From: Bacteroidota bacterium
GTDB lineage: Bacteria > Bacteroidota > Bacteroidia > Chitinophagales > LD1
Direction: 5' to 3'
DNA length: 64,000 bases
NCBI GenBank assembly: GCA_947475165.1
Contig: CANJLD010000022.1
Span: forward strand, 1 to 64,000
Of this stretch, positions 42,050-50,875 are shown one piece after another. The position numbers and the translations under genes are program-made. Within the stretch, counting starts at the first letter, position 1, and every line of letters starts with the position of its first letter. The notes under the pieces are model-generated. The model did no database searches. It had not been told where the DNA came from and worked only from the letters and a program-made list of their open reading frames with translations.

Positions 42050-42445
42050 TTAAGGTAACTTGAAAATAACAGGAAAATTAAAATATACTTTTACCGGGTG
42101 ACCCTGCTGTATAGCCGGTTTAAATTTAGGAAGGCTGCTTACTACACGTATTGCTTCTTTATCTAAACTGGGGTGTACTCCCTTTTTTACTTCAATGTTT
42201 GTAACACTCCCATCCGTATCTATCACACACTTTATAAATACCCTACCTTCTGTTTCATCTCTCTCTGCATCTTTAGGATACTGAATATGCTGTTTTACCC
42301 ATTTCATTAATGCCACATCGCCACCCGGAAATTCAGCGGGCTTCTCAGTACTGTCTACTCCACTTGCTGTATTTGTTGTTTGAGCGTGTGAGAAAAACGA
42401 AATCAATAAAAAGCAGAAGACGGGGATGATTCTGTTTATTGTCAT
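42050..42445 (-). CDS. Periplasmic single TonB-domain protein
   Basis: 131 residues. Signal peptide MTINRIIPVFCFLLISFFSH, then one TonB C-terminal domain (AEFPGGDVALMKWVKQHIQY, EGRVFIKCVIDTDGSV, LPKFKPAIQQGHPVKVYFNF). Close relative of the first or second domain of the neighbour at 41177-42004; the two probably arose by duplication. Spacing of 45 bases with a palindrome between. Confidence 0.8.
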   Translation of the reverse strand: MTINRIIPVFCFLLISFFSHAQTTNTASGVDSTEKPAEFPGGDVALMKWVKQHIQYPKDAERDETEGRVFIKCVIDTDGSVTNIEVKKGVHPSLDKEAIRVVSSLPKFKPAIQQGHPVKVYFNFPVIFKLP

Positions 42446-42491
42446 AATGGTGGGTGTAGCTTAGTGTTCGTTAAACATAATTTATTTAGCC

Positions 42492-42515
42492 GTTGTTGGT
42501 GTTATCACCAACAAC
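42492..42515. repeat. Short palindrome, copy 3
   Basis: GTTGTTGGTG-TTAT-CACCAACAAC: 10-bp perfect arms. It lies 2 bases after the stop codon of the gene at 42518-42859. No T run, so not a standard intrinsic terminator. Confidence 0.8.
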
Positions 42516-42517
42516 AT

Positions 42518-42859
42518 TTAGTTATTAGGCGCACCGCTGTTTATCCAGCAGATAATGGCACTTTTCTGCGCACCGGTTAAGCTGCTGTTTTGGGGCATGG
42601 TGCCATTGGCAACTGTTTTTTTAACATCGCTTTTAGCAGCAAATACCTGCGCATAGTTAGTAAGAGCACCCGGCCCCTGGCTGCTGCCGCTGGCATGGCA
42701 ACCGGTGCTGGTAGCACAACTGGTTTGCACAATAGGATTTACATCGGTTAAGAACGATTTAGCGGCTCCGGTGCAGTCTTCCACAAAAACGTCTCCCTTT
42801 TTACAAGATGAAATAAACAGGGCAGCAACAGCAATAAATAATAGAGAATACTTCATCAT
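42518..42859 (-). CDS. Cytochrome-like small lipoprotein
   Basis: 113 residues. Lipoprotein signal with lipobox FISSC near residue 19; a cytochrome c-like domain follows (DVNPIVQTSCATSTGCHASG, KTVANGTMPQNSSLTGAQ, CWINSGAPNN). The haem-type motif reads CX5CH, not CXXCH. A methionine (TMPQN) could be the sixth ligand. From memory, such proteins in Bacteroidota more often have CX4CH, so covalent haem attachment is uncertain. Start could also be the second ATG. Confidence 0.7.
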   Translation of the reverse strand: MMKYSLLFIAVAALFISSCKKGDVFVEDCTGAAKSFLTDVNPIVQTSCATSTGCHASGSSQGPGALTNYAQVFAAKSDVKKTVANGTMPQNSSLTGAQKSAIICWINSGAPNN

Positions 42860-42901
42860 GGTTTGTTTGGTTTGTTATTATTTCAATCGTAAATCTAAAA
42901 T

Positions 42902-42952
42902 CGTTAATCCTTGTTCATAAATCAAATTAAAATTTAAGAACAAGGATTAACG
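42902..42952. repeat. Long inverted repeat downstream of the FadJ-type gene
   Basis: Fifteen-bp perfect arms CGTTAATCCTTGTTC (42902-42916) and GAACAAGGATTAACG (42938-42952) around 21 bases. It lies 20 bases after the stop of the minus-strand gene. There is no T run; it may be a 3' stability hairpin or a dispersed palindrome. Confidence 0.75.
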
Positions 42953-42972
42953 AACAGCGATTTAAGAAGTTT

Positions 42973-45102
42973 TTAGTTGTTGTGAAACTTCTTCCCCTCC
43001 TTAGCATACTCCTTCAATATCTGTGCAGGCTTAAAGCGCACACCGTATTTAGCAGAAAGGTCTTCCATTAAGGCAATTACTTTATCGGCACCCTGGTGGT
43101 CGAGGTAGCGGAAAGGGCCACCGGTAAATGGCGGGAAGCCCAGGCCAAACACCGCGCCTACATCGCCATCGGAAGGGCTTTCAATAATGTTTTCTTCCAG
43201 GCAGTGCAGGCACTCGTTCAGGAACATCATGCCCATGCGGTTCTGTATGGTTTCTATAGTAAACTCTTTGCGCGTTGGGTTGCCGAAGTATTTATAAATG
43301 TCTTCATTAATGCCGCGCTTCTTTCCCTTCTCGTCATACTTATACATACCGCGCTTGTTCTTTTTACCGTGGTAGCCATCGGCAAACATTTTCAAAATAG
43401 CATCGCTGGTGCGTGCGCCTTCGCGCAGCTTGGCCATTTCGGCAAGTTCGCCTTTCATAATATGCGCGCCTACATCAATTCCCACTTCATCCTGCAAAGT
43501 AATAGGTCCTACCGGGAAGCCCCACATCTTCATCGCCTTGTCAATTAAGCCCGCTTCGCAGCCTTCTTCAATCAACAGGAAACATTCGTTCATGTAAGGC
43601 GCGAGGATGCGCGTGGTATAAAAACCCGGTCCGTCATTAACCACAATACATGTTTTGCCCTGGCGTATGCCGAGTTCGAAACAAGTAGCGGTAACCCAGT
43701 CGGCAGTTTTTGGTGTTTTAATAATTTCGAGCAAAGGCATTTTAGGCACCGGTGAGAAATAATGCATACCAATTACATTCTCCGGTCGCGCTGCTTTCTC
43801 GGCAACATGGCTGATTGGAAGAGCAGAAGTGTTGCTCGCGAAGATAGTATGTGCACCGGTGGCTGTTTCGCAGTCGGCAAGAATGCGCTGCTTCAGTTTT
43901 ATTTCTTCAAACACCGCTTCAACTATAATATCTACTTTATCAAAACCGGTGTAATCGAGTTTGCTTTGCACCCGGTTCACAATTTCTTCTGCCTCCGGTT
44001 GGCTCATGTTCTTGCGCTTCACCTTCTTGTATAAATCCGCCCAGATAGTTTGCTTGGCTTGTTGCAGGGTTTCTTCTTTAATGTCTTTCAGCAAAACATT
44101 TATTCCGTCAACCGCACTTACCTGTGCAATACCCGCACCCATAAAGCCCGCGCCAATCATGGCAATGTTATCGGTAGATTTAATCAAGTCCGCTGCATAA
44201 GGGTTCTTCTTCTTCTCGGTCATGTTAAAGAAAATGCGAATCAACTGACGGCTCTCGTTGGTCAGAATCAATTCTTCAAACTTCACCGCTTCGGCATCTA
44301 AGCCCTTTTCCATTCCTTCTTCCATTCCAATCTGCACACATTCAAGAATGCGGAGAGGCGCAGGGTAATTTCCCTGTGTTTGTTTCATCACCATTTCTTT
44401 GGCTTTCTTGTAGACGATGCCGCGCGTAACAGGATTGCTTTCTAAAAGTTTTTCAACGAAAGTTCTTTTGTCTTCGCGCACCAAAGGTTTGCTGGCTAAC
44501 TGCAAAGCGAAATCAATTGCTGCGTTCAGCAGGCTTTCTTTATTGGTAATCTTATCTGCAAGACCAATGCTCTTTGCTTTGCGCGCGTAAATCTTCTTAC
44601 CGGTCAGCATCATGTCGAGTGCCTTCTGTATTCCAATCAATCTTGGCAAACGTTGTGTTCCACCGCCACCGGGTAATAAGCCGAGCATCACTTCCGGCAA
44701 AGCAAAGTGTGTGCTCTTATCATCGCTTACAATTCTACCGTGACAAGCCAATGCAATCTCCGTTCCTGCACCAAGGCAAGCACCATTAATAGCAGCCACC
44801 ACCGGTTTCTTTCCCTTCTCCATTTTACCCAACGACACATGACCATTGCGCGTAAACTGAATAAAGTCGCCCTTCTGTTTCACCTTGCCGAACATCTCAA
44901 TGTCTGCACCGGCAATCCAGTCTTTCTTCTTGCTAATGATAACTGCTGCTTTCACCGAGTTATCATTTTCTAAGTCCTGAAATATTTTATCAATGCCTTC
45001 CACAAACTCCAGCGATACTTTATTAATCTTTTCGTTCTGCTGGTCGAGCCAAACAATGGCTACTCCGTTATCTCTTTTCTCTATCGTGGCAATTTGACTC
45101 AT
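42973..45102 (-). CDS. fadJ: Fatty-acid oxidation multienzyme (enoyl-CoA hydratase / 3-hydroxyacyl-CoA dehydrogenase)
   Basis: 709 residues. The N-terminal crotonase domain has GADIEMFG and INGACLGAGTEIALACHGRI, with LPEVMLGLLPGGGG carrying the catalytic Glu region. The dehydrogenase half starts near 315 (IAMIGAGFMGAGIAQVSA, a Rossmann nucleotide loop) and has ASNTSALPIS, GMHYFSPVPKMPLLEII and the C-terminal domain FGLGFPPFTGGPFRYLD. It hydrates and oxidises acyl-CoA in beta-oxidation. The acyl-CoA synthetase at 36-38 kb fits the same pathway; the thiolase is not in the window. Confidence 0.93.
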   Translation of the reverse strand: MSQIATIEKRDNGVAIVWLDQQNEKINKVSLEFVEGIDKIFQDLENDNSVKAAVIISKKKDWIAGADIEMFGKVKQKGDFIQFTRNGHVSLGKMEKGKKPVVAAINGACLGAGTEIALACHGRIVSDDKSTHFALPEVMLGLLPGGGGTQRLPRLIGIQKALDMMLTGKKIYARKAKSIGLADKITNKESLLNAAIDFALQLASKPLVREDKRTFVEKLLESNPVTRGIVYKKAKEMVMKQTQGNYPAPLRILECVQIGMEEGMEKGLDAEAVKFEELILTNESRQLIRIFFNMTEKKKNPYAADLIKSTDNIAMIGAGFMGAGIAQVSAVDGINVLLKDIKEETLQQAKQTIWADLYKKVKRKNMSQPEAEEIVNRVQSKLDYTGFDKVDIIVEAVFEEIKLKQRILADCETATGAHTIFASNTSALPISHVAEKAARPENVIGMHYFSPVPKMPLLEIIKTPKTADWVTATCFELGIRQGKTCIVVNDGPGFYTTRILAPYMNECFLLIEEGCEAGLIDKAMKMWGFPVGPITLQDEVGIDVGAHIMKGELAEMAKLREGARTSDAILKMFADGYHGKKNKRGMYKYDEKGKKRGINEDIYKYFGNPTRKEFTIETIQNRMGMMFLNECLHCLEENIIESPSDGDVGAVFGLGFPPFTGGPFRYLDHQGADKVIALMEDLSAKYGVRFKPAQILKEYAKEGKKFHNN

Positions 45103-45208
45103 GGATTATTGTTTTAAGTTTGAAGGGGCGAAGATAAAAGAGTAGATGAAACTCCGTTTTGTTAATTGAAATAAATGCACTTTCTTTAAATCACTAAACT
45201 GTATACTT

Positions 45209-45457
45209 ATGGAAAGCTCAAACTTAAGTTCAGAAGAAAATGAAAAGCTTACTACATCGTCTGTAACTGAAAAACATGATAAGCGAAGAAGAATTGGATT
45301 CTTCTTAATAGCCATTGGCGCGTTTCTCTGCGTATTTGGTTTTTTAATTACTATGATACTGATATCTAAAGGTGTAAACTTTAATTTAGCATTATACGGT
45401 GCTACCGGCCTTGGAGGGGTAACGTTATTCGGAGGATTAGTGGCAGTAATGGGTTAA
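45209..45457 (+). CDS. Small two-helix membrane protein
   Basis: 82 residues. A charged N-terminus (SEENEKLTTSSVTEKHDKRR) then two hydrophobic helices: about 29-52 (IGFFLIAIGAFLCVFGFLIT) and 60-80 (ALYGATGLGGVTLFGGLVAV). Glycine-rich second helix. Found as an unnamed small inner-membrane protein; function unknown. Good terminator downstream supports it being a gene. Confidence 0.75.
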   Translation: MESSNLSSEENEKLTTSSVTEKHDKRRRIGFFLIAIGAFLCVFGFLITMILISKGVNFNLALYGATGLGGVTLFGGLVAVMG

Positions 45458-45478
45458 TGCCTGCCCTTACCTTAAAAA

Positions 45479-45515
45479 GAAAAAGCCACCGCAGTTTGCG
45501 GTGGCTTTTTCTTTT
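45479..45515. terminator. Bidirectional terminator
   Basis: Fifteen-bp perfect arms GAAAAAGCCACCGCA (45479-45493) and TGCGGTGGCTTTTTC (45497-45511) around GTT, then TTTT. It separates two convergent small genes. Confidence 0.97.
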
Positions 45516-45526
45516 AGCTGACTTAG

Positions 45527-45727
45527 CTAGAATACTTCGGCAATTATATCGGCAATGTTCCGTTGCGAAACATCCGATAGCAATACATTTAATAGAGCTT
45601 TGTGCTCTTCGCAGCAGCAGGTTTCTACTATCATTTGACCGTTATCGAACGATACATTTGCCCTTTTGCCGTGAGCAGGACATTTAACCTCTTCTAACTC
45701 AGTTTTGATTTTGCTGTATTCAAACAT
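45527..45727 (-). CDS. Small Cys/His protein of unknown function
   Basis: 66 residues. The pattern CPAHGKRANVSFDNGQ ... TCCCEEHKALLN puts a C-x2-H before a short beta hairpin and CC-x-E-H after it, a possible small metal-binding fold. I recall similar short proteins in other Bacteroidota. The terminator at 45479-45515 serves it too. Confidence 0.65.
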   Translation of the reverse strand: MFEYSKIKTELEEVKCPAHGKRANVSFDNGQMIVETCCCEEHKALLNVLLSDVSQRNIADIIAEVF

Positions 45728-45825
45728 AGCTATGGTTTTAGGTTAGCTAAGTTAGAACTCCGATTTATGAAAGACTGTTTTATATGGCTGTATTGAACAA
45801 GATTATCCGTGTAGGATACAGATAA

Positions 45826-48357
45826 TTAAATACTATTTTCTTTAGCTCTGCGCCACATACTGATAAGCGCACCTAAGAAAGTAAAGATACCACCCAGCCA
45901 AACCAGGTTAATGTAAGGAAACACAATAGCCTTCATGATAATGAAGTCCAAAGGCTTCTCCGTTTCTTTTAATGAAAGCGTAATCTTTTTACTCTGCGGG
46001 TCAATCTTGTTTACATCAATAGTTAAACCCAACTCTTTTACCTCCGAAGGAATAGAACTTACCGTATTACCATCAGCCATATCAATTATAAAAACCGGCT
46101 GTGCGGAATAGATTTTACTGTTCTCATCTTTAGCAACTATATTAATGCCTACAACTAATTTTCCATTTCGGTTAAAATCTGCCGGCAAGTTTGGATTAGG
46201 ATTTAATGATTCTACAACAAGCAAACAGGTTTTAGTAAAGAAGGAGTCCTTAACCGCTGCTTCTATAACAATGGTAGTGTCTTTCAGGTTGGTGTTATCG
46301 GGCACAGATGAAACGTGAGTAAATACATCCTTAGTCACGTAATGCTTGGTATCGGGGTTGGCAATCAATCCCATTTTAGGATTCAGTTGAGCATTTGGTA
46401 ATAAGGTAAACTCTTCCATCCGCTTACCGGTGGCTGAATCTTTGCGCACGTATTTAACCTCGTAAAAGTGGTTCGGCTTTTCTTCTCTCGTTCCGGTATA
46501 GGTTACTTCATATTCATTCATCACCAGCATCGAATCTTTCAGCAAAAGAATATTCTCCATCTTTTCATTATCCTTAAACTGCTGACCAAAGTTAACACCA
46601 GACTTATTAAGAGAAATAACTTCTTTCTTGCCTTGCGATATTAAAACACCCAATAGGAAAACACCAAAGCCAAAGTGAGCCACGCTTCCTCCAATCAGTT
46701 TTAAATTTCCTTTTATTACAAAAACCAGGTAAGTCAGGTTTCCGAAAATGGCAAAAAGCGAAGCCAGCAAAAACAAAAAGTAAGTAGAAATAAAAGGGAA
46801 CTTGATAAACAGTTTATCGGAAATGGAAGTAAGGTCAATTAGATGCTGTTGTGTAAAATCAACATGCATTCCCAAAGCAAGCGCAATGGCAAGCAAAAGA
46901 GAAAGAGCAAACGAATAAAGCCCCCACTTTACCGTAGCCGGAAATTTACCAAGACGGTAAGAGAAGAACTGAACCAATCCGGTAAGCAAGCCCGCCAAAA
47001 TTCCGAACCAGATTTGAATAGCGTTGTAATGCTCAATTACTTTTTCGGGCGGAGCAATTTTATCGTTAAGCAAATGCCATTTATCATGAAACAATAAATT
47101 CCAGACAGGGATAGAAGTGGTGAAAGTCATTTGCACGGCAGAAAGTAATAACACTAATGTTCCAATGAACATCCAGAATTCTCTGCTTCCTAATTCCTCT
47201 TCCTTTTGCTGCGATGGAATTTGCTTTTTGAAAATGCGAATGAACAGGAGTGTAAATCCGCCAACAATAAAAAACGCAAAGTAAGTGAGTAACTGCGGCT
47301 CTAATCCATCATCGGTAAATGAGTGAACCGATGTATCGCCTAATCTTCCACTGCGTGTTAAGTAGGTTGAATATAAAACCAGAATAAAGCCGAGAAGAAA
47401 AAACACATACGTACTAATAAGCGAGTGTTTGGTGTACCGGTAAACTACCAGCATGTGCAAGCCCGCCACAATCATCAGCCACGGAACAAAACTCATATTC
47501 TCTACGGGGTCCCAAGCCCAGAAACCTCCAAAACTTAGTGACTCATAAGCCCACGCACCACCCATTAATATACCGGTGCCGAGAATGGCTGTAGAAAACA
47601 AAGCCCAAGGCATTGCAGGTTTCACCCAGCCATCCCAATCTTTACGCAACAAACTTGCAATGGCAAATGCAAATGGAATAGTAACCGAAGCAAAACCACA
47701 GAATAGCACCGGTGGGTGAATCGTCATCCAGTAATTCTGTAACAACGGGTTTAAACCGTTACCGTCTTTAATAAACTCTAAATAATTTGGACGCTGAAAA
47801 ATGGGAGCATTTAGCATTTCGTTACGCAACATAATAAACGGGCTGCTGCCGAATTTGAAACCGAATACGTAAACGCCAAGCACCATTGAGCCAAGAAAGA
47901 ATTGAACCAACGACACAATTCCCATCACCGGGTTCTCGTAATTCTTCAAAACTTTTATGCCTACAAAACCCTGCACCACTAACCAAAACTGCCAAAGCAA
48001 AAAGCTTCCCTCCTGTCCTTCCCAAAAACTGCTGATGATATATTTCATCGGCAACTCGGTAGAAGAATGTCTCCATGCATAATGATACTCGAACCAATGG
48101 TTTAGAATCATGATAAACAACAAAACAAAAATTCCGAATACCGCTGTTCCGTGCGAGATGAATGAAATACGAGCAATCTTCCTCCACGACTTTTCTTTCT
48201 CATCATCGGTAGAAAATTCAGCGGCAAAATAGGCGAGAAAGGCAAGCAGCGAAGTCGCAAAACTGAGAAGAAGAAAAAACTGACCCAAATGACCGAGCCA
48301 TAAATGTTCGCCAATAAAACCATTTGCACCAAAACGGGTGGAGAAGAATTCGATCAT
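45826..48357 (-). CDS. ccmF: Haem lyase, CcmF/CcsA type
   Basis: 843 residues, many membrane helices. The tryptophan-rich haem-handling motif GGFWAWDPVENMSFVPWL is near residue 280; conserved histidines in WMTIHPPVLF, AGLHML and GDTSVHSF surround it. It transfers haem from CcmE to apocytochromes c on the periplasmic face. The large periplasmic domain (about 610-790) is a variable region. 9 bases downstream of ccmE, in one operon. Other ccm genes are not in the window. Confidence 0.93.
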   Translation of the reverse strand: MIEFFSTRFGANGFIGEHLWLGHLGQFFLLLSFATSLLAFLAYFAAEFSTDDEKEKSWRKIARISFISHGTAVFGIFVLLFIMILNHWFEYHYAWRHSSTELPMKYIISSFWEGQEGSFLLWQFWLVVQGFVGIKVLKNYENPVMGIVSLVQFFLGSMVLGVYVFGFKFGSSPFIMLRNEMLNAPIFQRPNYLEFIKDGNGLNPLLQNYWMTIHPPVLFCGFASVTIPFAFAIASLLRKDWDGWVKPAMPWALFSTAILGTGILMGGAWAYESLSFGGFWAWDPVENMSFVPWLMIVAGLHMLVVYRYTKHSLISTYVFFLLGFILVLYSTYLTRSGRLGDTSVHSFTDDGLEPQLLTYFAFFIVGGFTLLFIRIFKKQIPSQQKEEELGSREFWMFIGTLVLLLSAVQMTFTTSIPVWNLLFHDKWHLLNDKIAPPEKVIEHYNAIQIWFGILAGLLTGLVQFFSYRLGKFPATVKWGLYSFALSLLLAIALALGMHVDFTQQHLIDLTSISDKLFIKFPFISTYFLFLLASLFAIFGNLTYLVFVIKGNLKLIGGSVAHFGFGVFLLGVLISQGKKEVISLNKSGVNFGQQFKDNEKMENILLLKDSMLVMNEYEVTYTGTREEKPNHFYEVKYVRKDSATGKRMEEFTLLPNAQLNPKMGLIANPDTKHYVTKDVFTHVSSVPDNTNLKDTTIVIEAAVKDSFFTKTCLLVVESLNPNPNLPADFNRNGKLVVGINIVAKDENSKIYSAQPVFIIDMADGNTVSSIPSEVKELGLTIDVNKIDPQSKKITLSLKETEKPLDFIIMKAIVFPYINLVWLGGIFTFLGALISMWRRAKENSI

Positions 48358-48366
48358 TTATATTTT

Positions 48367-48780
48367 TTAAGAACCCGCCTTTACAGTCACGTTAGTTTCT
48401 TTCAAAGTAATTTCATCGTTCACATATTTCGAAGGACATTTCATCGAAATTTCGGAACAAGCAAAAACATTTCCATCAATTTTTCCTTTCACTACAACCT
48501 GTTCGCTGCGTTCAAAATCCTGCGGCTTTGCGCCTTTGTATATTACCTCACATTCATTGCCTTCTTTGTCTGTCATAATAAATGAGAAAAAATTCGGGTC
48601 CTTCTGCGGGTCGTAATTCATTGGTTTATCTTTTACTAAATAACCAACTACGTTCACCGAGCTCCCTTTTTCTTTCGCTTCAACAAAATTAGCGTAAGTG
48701 GTGTAGTCACCTGTGCGGGCAATTATAACACCTGCTGCAATAGCAATGGCAATAAGGAGAATAACGTGTGTCTTTTTCAT
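48367..48780 (-). CDS. ccmE: Haem chaperone CcmE, CXXXY type
   Basis: 137 residues. One N-terminal membrane helix (ILLIAIAIAAGVIIA) then an OB-fold (NVVGYLVKDKPMNYDPQK, FSFIMTDKEGNECEVIYKG, QVVVKGKIDGNVFACSEI). At the place where most CcmE proteins have the haem-binding histidine (HxxxY), this one has CPSKY. This cysteine variant, CXXXY, is known from archaea and Desulfovibrio. Length is typical. It passes haem to CcmF, encoded next. Confidence 0.9.
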   Translation of the reverse strand: MKKTHVILLIAIAIAAGVIIARTGDYTTYANFVEAKEKGSSVNVVGYLVKDKPMNYDPQKDPNFFSFIMTDKEGNECEVIYKGAKPQDFERSEQVVVKGKIDGNVFACSEISMKCPSKYVNDEITLKETNVTVKAGS

Positions 48781-48899
48781 TGTTTCAAATCGGGCGCAAA
48801 TTACATCAAACCAAGCGAACCAACAGCAATGTTGAGAAAAATCATTTCGTTTAGAAAAGAAATTTTACTTTTCTAATCTCAATTAACAAAATCCGCATT

Positions 48900-49484
48900 A
48901 TGAAAATTGTAAAGAACATAGCAATTGCAGTGGCAGTAATATTGGTAATAGCAGGCGTAGGCATTTATTTTTTGCCAAATAGCTACACAGTAACCAGCAC
49001 CGTTACAATAGACCGCCCTGCCGATATAGTTTACGCGCAGGTAGCCGATTTCAATAAATGGGCGACATGGTCACCCTGGAAGGAAAAAGACCCTTCTGCT
49101 AAAATTACAGTTGATGGCACTATTGGAACAGAAGGACATAAAATGAGTTGGGACGGCAAAGAAGCCGGTGTAGGAAGTATGACTTTAGTGGCTGCTGCTA
49201 AAAACGAATCGCTGGTTTGCTCAGATGTTTTTGTAAAGCCAATGGATGCTACTGCTAAAGATTACTGGCATTTTGAAAGCGACAGCGGAAAAACAAAAGT
49301 TACCTGGATTACTTCAGGCGGATTAAAATATCCGGGTGGCAGATTGTTTGGTTTGGTAGTTGACAAAATAGTAGGCGCAACCGAACAGCACGGGTTAGAA
49401 AATCTGAAAAAGGTTTGCGAAGCCATTGAAGTTCCGCAACCTGTTGCTGTAGTTGATACAACAGTAGTTCCTGCGGCTAATTAA
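48900..49484 (+). CDS. SRPBCC (polyketide-cyclase-like) family protein
   Basis: 194 residues. An N-terminal membrane helix or signal (IAIAVAVILVIAGVGIYFL) then a START-like domain: TVTIDRPADIVYAQVADFNK, WATWSPWKEKDP, KVTWITSGGLKYP. Such domains bind hydrophobic ligands in a deep pocket; the ligand is unknown. Its stop codon overlaps the stop end of prmC by 8 bases (convergent). Confidence 0.85.
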   Translation: MKIVKNIAIAVAVILVIAGVGIYFLPNSYTVTSTVTIDRPADIVYAQVADFNKWATWSPWKEKDPSAKITVDGTIGTEGHKMSWDGKEAGVGSMTLVAAAKNESLVCSDVFVKPMDATAKDYWHFESDSGKTKVTWITSGGLKYPGGRLFGLVVDKIVGATEQHGLENLKKVCEAIEVPQPVAVVDTTVVPAAN

Positions 49485-50325
49485 ATTTTTCGCCTTTCAC
49501 CATTCTGTCTTTTCCGCTCAGGTCTTTTCGCAGTTCAATATTTTTGAATCCTGCATTTTCCATCAGCGCAACAACACCTGCTCCTTTTGAATGATGAATT
49601 TCGAAGAATAATTTCCCTTTTGGCTTTAATGCCTTTGTTGCCTGTTCTGAAATTCTGCGGTAGAAAATCAAATCATCATCGCTTGTAGCGAAGAGGGCTA
49701 AATGCGGTTCGAACTTTAAAACATTTTCGTTCAACGATTCCTTTTCATGCAACGAAATGTAAGGAGGGTTACTTACAATGATATCGTACGTGTTTTCAAC
49801 AAGAGTTTCATTCAGAATATCGCACTTATAAAACCTTACATTAGTTTGATGAAGAGTGTCGTTTTTTTCTGCAACGTTTAATGCTTCCTTGCTTATATCA
49901 ATTGCTTCAACTTGCGCTTCCGAAAATTTCTTTGCAAGAAAAATGGGAATGCATCCGCTGCCAGTGCCAATGTCAAGAATTGCGGATTGCGGATTTTGGA
50001 TTGCGGATTGAATCCACTCCACTAACTCCTCTGTTTCCGGTCTTGGAATAAGAACGTGTTTGTTTACTTTAAACTTAAGACCATAAAAATCTGCTTCTTC
50101 CAAAACATATTGAACTGGTTCGTGCGTGAGTAATCGATTGAGAATTTCATTTAACCGTTCAATCTGATTGGTGGTTAGAATCCGAAACCGTTCTAAGAAA
50201 AGTTTATGCGATTGCAGTTCCAGTATTTTTTCGAAAACTATTTTGGTGACAGAACGCGCTTCGCGCTCGTCATAAACGGTTGAAAGCTCGTCCCAATATT
50301 TTTTTTGAATTTCTGAAATCGTCAC
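49477..50325 (-). CDS. prmC: Release-factor glutamine methyltransferase
   Basis: 282 residues. Methylates the Gln of the GGQ motif of release factors RF1 and RF2 using S-adenosylmethionine. Substrate-binding N-terminal helical domain, then PRPETEELVEW near 92, AdoMet motif I ILDIGTGSGCIPIFLA near 115, VEAIDISKEAL and the catalytic VSNPPYI near 187. The linker just before motif I (IQSAIQNPQSAI) is encoded by a TGCGGAT heptamer array, a variable insertion. All catalytic parts are intact. Confidence 0.95.
   Translation of the reverse strand: MTISEIQKKYWDELSTVYDEREARSVTKIVFEKILELQSHKLFLERFRILTTNQIERLNEILNRLLTHEPVQYVLEEADFYGLKFKVNKHVLIPRPETEELVEWIQSAIQNPQSAILDIGTGSGCIPIFLAKKFSEAQVEAIDISKEALNVAEKNDTLHQTNVRFYKCDILNETLVENTYDIIVSNPPYISLHEKESLNENVLKFEPHLALFATSDDDLIFYRRISEQATKALKPKGKLFFEIHHSKGAGVVALMENAGFKNIELRKDLSGKDRMVKGEKFN
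49981..50008 (+). repeat. Heptanucleotide array TGCGGAT inside prmC
   Basis: TGCGGAT, TGCGGAT, TTTGGAT, TGCGGAT in register on the plus strand. It encodes the QSAIQNPQSAI linker just before AdoMet motif I. Confidence 0.85.
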
Positions 50326-50345
50326 GCTTCAAAAATAACTTTTGG

Positions 50346-50825
50346 TTACTTGTTCAGCCACCAAAATGAAGCATTCAACACGCTGGCAAAACTTACCCAA
50401 AGCAAATAGGGAATTTGCAGATAAGCAGCAACAGGTTTTACTTTATAAAAAGAGAGGAGCATAAACAGGATTGAAAACCACATCAGTATAATTTCCGCCA
50501 AAGCCACATCAGGTCTTTGAAAGCGAAAAAAGAAAATACTCCACCAAAAATTTAAAAACAACTGAATACCAAAAACAAGTATGGCGTTGGTGCGAAGTCC
50601 TCCTTTTGCAGTTCTTATAATAAGAAATAACGAAAAACCCATCAGTAAATAAAGCGTTGTCCAAACGGGACCGAATAAGTAATTTGGTGGATTGAATGGT
50701 GGCTTAATCAAGTTGACAAACCAATCATCATTTATTTCGTTGGCAGTTAAATAGCCCGAGAACCCGCCAACGGCAAGAGGAATAGCTAAACAAAGTATGA
50801 ATTGAAAAAAACTCTTGAAATTCAT
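50346..50825 (-). CDS. tspO: TspO/MBR family membrane protein
   Basis: 159 residues from the ATG at 50825 (MNFKSFFQFILCLAIP), which starts just before the first membrane helix; the in-frame ATG upstream adds 15 polar residues. Five membrane helices; signature parts are KPPFNPPNYLFGPVWTTLY and NFWWSIFFFR. Family members bind porphyrins and steroids and may degrade or move tetrapyrroles. A neighbour of prmC in a loose minus-strand series. Confidence 0.93.
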   Translation of the reverse strand: MNFKSFFQFILCLAIPLAVGGFSGYLTANEINDDWFVNLIKPPFNPPNYLFGPVWTTLYLLMGFSLFLIIRTAKGGLRTNAILVFGIQLFLNFWWSIFFFRFQRPDVALAEIILMWFSILFMLLSFYKVKPVAAYLQIPYLLWVSFASVLNASFWWLNK

Positions 50826-50875
50826 GCTACAAAGATAACGATGAATGCCTTCAAAAGTTTTACGTTTCACAAAAG

